From: Eucommia ulmoides
Taxonomy: Eukaryota > Streptophyta > Magnoliopsida > Garryales > Eucommiaceae
DNA: 64,000 nucleotides
Reading direction: 5' to 3'
Assembly (NCBI GenBank): GCA_016647705.1
Contig: CM028326.1
Location: 18,847,401 to 18,911,400, forward strand
The position numbers were made by a program, and so were the translations under genes. The stretch's first letter is position 1, and every line of letters starts with the position of its first letter. The notes under the pieces were generated by a model that was not told the origin of the DNA, ran no database searches, and worked only from the letters and a program-made list of their open reading frames with translations. Shown here piece after piece: positions 61,713-64,000 of the stretch.

Positions 61713-63278
61713 TTGAGCTACAACTTGGAACCAATAAGAGAAAGAAGCTTGCGAAGAATCCTACTAGGAATACTAGGCAATCATCATCTCAGACCACTAT
61801 TACTGCTATTGCAAGACTAGCAACTCATTGTCCTGTTGTGCCCTCTGCTCAGTTAGAGATCAGCCAAGCAGCTCAGCCCTCCATTCAACCTACTATCAAT
61901 CTGTCTCTTCAGCCTACTGTATAGAAGGCTACCGAATATGATGACGACTCTTAACCTTTAACTATTTATAGACGCAAAGTGATTTTGGTGGCAGTCCCAC
62001 CAATTCCAACTCCTAGCCCGTCGAAAGTTAGAGGGCTAGAGATTACTACAAGGGAAGTAGATGTTCTAATTGACCTTCCTACTACTGAGTCTCCTTCCGT
62101 TAATCATCAACCTTCCCTAACTCCATCTTCCAGCCAGAGGACCTTAAGCGTTCGTAGAATGTTTAAGTGACAAATATATCGATTGATTGATGAAGTAGGA
62201 CCCTCTATTCCAGGTCGTTCTGCAATTTTTGACAATACTATCAAATTTCTGTATGAGAGGTCCTGGGAAAAAAGAAAAGAGAGGACTGAGGGTTGAACTA
62301 TTCCAAATGATAATCTGTGCACTTCTCTAGGTAACTTTTATGACTTCCGGGTTTTTGTTTCTTCAAGCTGTTGGTTAATTCCTTATTTCTTACTTTTTGT
62401 AGTGCATGCATATGTCTTCTACCATGGTTAATTGTGATGAAGACATAAATGAGTTGGATGCCCAACTTATGCACCAGTTGATGGGATTCAGAAAGCTAGA
62501 AGAGAAGAACCGTGCCTTGGAGGATCAGAAACTTAGCCTGGCGATGGAACTTGCACTGGAGTTGCATTTTGCTAATGAGAAAAGGGAGGGTTTGCAGAAG
62601 AGCAACACATTTTACTGCTCAGAGAATAGCAGACTCAAGGCAGAGATTATTGTCGTGATAGGAGATTACTCATCTTTGAGGGACAATATCTATGCTTTAA
62701 CTGAGGAGATCAACTCAGCTCGCTTGGAGATTGATAAAACAAATGCTGATCTTGAAGCAAATGATATTGTCCTCTAGGCCAAAGATGACGTACTTCAAGA
62801 GAAAGAAGTTTCCCTCTAGCATCTGCGAACTGAGGGAGATCGCCTAGTGGCTGGGCTAGATCAGGAAAAATTGAAATATGCTGATCAAGGGTAAAAGGTG
62901 GGGAGGCTAGTGGCTAAGCTGTCAGCCAAGGCTAAACAGTCTGAGCAATATATCAAAAACCTTTGGGCTGTGTTCCATGGTGAATTCAAGAAGCTCCAGA
63001 AGGTTGGCTTTTCCTACTGTCAGAGGAGAGTATCAAAAAATTTTCTTGACTTGGATCTTTATTTCCTGGCGGACGAACTAGAAGATGAGCCAGAAAGAGA
63101 AAATACTGATGAGGGCAAAGAAGAGATCACCGAGCTTGGAGATCCCTTGCTCTCATTAGCTTCCGAGGTGCAAGTGGAAAGATCAGCTCCACATCTTGAT
63201 CAAGCTCTGCTAGCTGACATTGTTTCCACGTTGACATCGAATCAACCAAACATCACCGATCGAAGCGCTACCCTCTGA
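61713..63278 (+). pseudogene. antisense extra ORF of the Tat element, C-terminal part
   Basis: Continues the ORF interrupted at 52096. A Thr/Ser/Pro-rich linker (TRNTRQSSSQTTIT; PTPSPSKVRG) is followed by a coiled-coil region (62406-62777: FRKLEEKNRALEDQKLSLAM, LTEEINSARLEIDKTNADLE) and 62898-63278 (GFSYCQRRVSKNFLDLDLYF then an acidic tail, ending QPNITDRSATL). Coiled coil then acidic tail is the usual C-terminus of this ORF type. Stops at about 61921, 62168 and 62776. Confidence 0.62.
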
Positions 63279-63714
63279 AGCTGCCCTGATGTCTTTTCAG
63301 CTTCATTTTTTCACGCCTGTAATTAATTTTCGGTAATTATAACATTTTATCATTATGATCTATATTTAAATAGAAGCCGTCGTTTTAATTTCGAATGTAT
63401 ACTTGTAGTAATTATAGTACGCCTTTTGTTAGCATATGTCACTCACACATTTAATGCATGCTTTTTCGATGTTTCAAATTACTCTCTCTTCAATCATCTG
63501 GCTATTTAAAGCCAGGCCAAGCATTGATAACTCTTCACAAGTTCAAACACTTTTTTTTTGCTTCAATCTTGGTTTCTCGAGTATTTCTTTCTTTTTTCTT
63601 TGTACACCAACTGCACTTATAGCATCCACTTCATGGACCAAACCTTCTTCCTTCGAAATAATTCTATCTAAAAGATTACCTGAAATAGAATTAGTAGATC
63701 GTTTACGTTCCCTG
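63279..63714 (+). promoter_or_regulatory. possible promoter between the two Tat extra ORFs
   Basis: GGCTATTTAAAGCC (63500-63513) is a TATA-like palindrome, followed by CTTCACAAGTTCAAACAC and a T/C-rich leader. It lies 200 bp before the next ORF. Direction and use are inferred. Confidence 0.4.
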
Positions 63715-64000
63715 ATGCTGATGGCGAAGACCGCTATGGAGGATCATCCTCGTCTTTGTGCCCTAGAGGAAGCCACTGCTATTTTTCCTCCATGGAAGCG
63801 GCACATTTCCAAGCAATCTCTTACTTCTATGAACTTAGGAAGGGAACTGAAGAAGACTGAAAGGAGCAAGCGTGACTTAGCCGTCGACTTCAACTATCAC
63901 AAGTTTTTCACCGACACTGTCAAGGCGAAGCGAGACAAACGTCTGGAGAAGAATGAAGCAAAGAGGGCTAAGATACCCTTGGCTGTTATCCAAAGCCTAA
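63715..64000 (+). CDS. unrecognised ORF, partial, in the Tat element
   Basis: Open from at least 63604 to the window end; first ATG at 63715 (MLMAKTAMEDHPRLCALEEA). Later TAIFPPWKRHISKQSLTSMN and a very basic, charged stretch (KAKRDKRLEKNEAKRAK). I do not recognise the family. Its position after the extra ORF and a TATA-like site suggests a second additional gene of the Tat element. It could instead be an upstream exon of a longer protein beyond 64000. Confidence 0.4.
   Translation, partial: MLMAKTAMEDHPRLCALEEATAIFPPWKRHISKQSLTSMNLGRELKKTERSKRDLAVDFNYHKFFTDTVKAKRDKRLEKNEAKRAKIPLAVIQSL

Larger units (their letters stand above)
50469..64000 (-). mobile_element. Tat/Retand-type element with antisense extra ORF, running past the window end
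   Basis: The 3' LTR (minus strand, 51119-50469) is preceded on that strand by a polypurine tract. The interior carries a plus-strand (antisense) extra ORF in two parts (51329-52096 and 61713-63278), split by an Athila element, and a second plus-strand ORF from about 63600. Gag-pol should lie beyond 64000. It interrupts the copia RT at 50468. Confidence 0.72.

Overview
The window looks like nuclear DNA from a plant, most likely a eudicot. It is AT-rich, crowded with nested Ty3/gypsy (Athila and Tat/Retand/Ogre types), Ty1/copia and PIF/Harbinger elements, and it holds one multi-exon gene of a plant-type reductase family. I see no rRNA, tRNA or organellar genes. The tRNA-like strings present (TGGCGCC..., TGGTATCAGAGCC) are retrotransposon primer-binding sites.

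The only host gene I can support is on the minus strand, 36002 down to 19316. It is a 360-residue NADP-dependent 2-alkenal-reductase-like oxidoreductase (zinc-independent medium-chain reductase family). Five exons join in frame with GT-AG borders and no internal stop: 36002-35549, 35471-35305, 31236-31154, 31014-30888 and 19567-19316. Intron 2 is 4.07 kb and carries a PIF-type MITE built on an inverted minisatellite. Intron 4 is 11.3 kb and carries a small copia-type element nested in a Tat LTR element, a large inverted repeat, and a degenerate 5.2-kb copia element.

Region by region: 1-5251 is a pol-less Athila-type element inserted in the RNase H region of a minus-strand Retand/Tat element (5252-9889). 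9890-19315 holds a 222-bp tandem repeat, a copia pol relic, and AT-rich diverged duplications. 19316-36002 is the reductase gene. From about 36.1 to 49.1 kb lies a decayed PIF/Harbinger element with transposase (+) and SANT/Myb-like ORF1 (-) in convergent order. It is interrupted by a 1.7-kb palindromic element (39192-40888) and by a minus-strand copia-type LTR element (41104-48527), which itself contains an Ogre-like LTR and leader. From 49.7 kb to the window end there is a copia RT relic, interrupted by a minus-strand Tat element (3' LTR 50469-51119) that carries an antisense extra ORF. That ORF is split by an Athila element (52097-61712), and the Athila holds a solo Athila LTR (52822-54331) with a perfect ATACA target duplication.

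The most notable observations are: (1) a small LTR element at 21269-23357 carrying pieces of three unrelated host genes (alcohol dehydrogenase, a SURF6/RRP14-like protein, a GT34 glycosyltransferase); (2) clusters of GC-rich palindromes lying just upstream of the TATA box in each Athila LTR, of a different palindrome type in one LTR, plus one internal copy ahead of a second Athila ORF; (3) two large hairpin-forming loci, one inside the reductase gene; (4) the reductase gene keeping an intact frame despite about 15 kb of intronic transposon sequence. Identities come from reading translated motifs by eye, and no database search was run.
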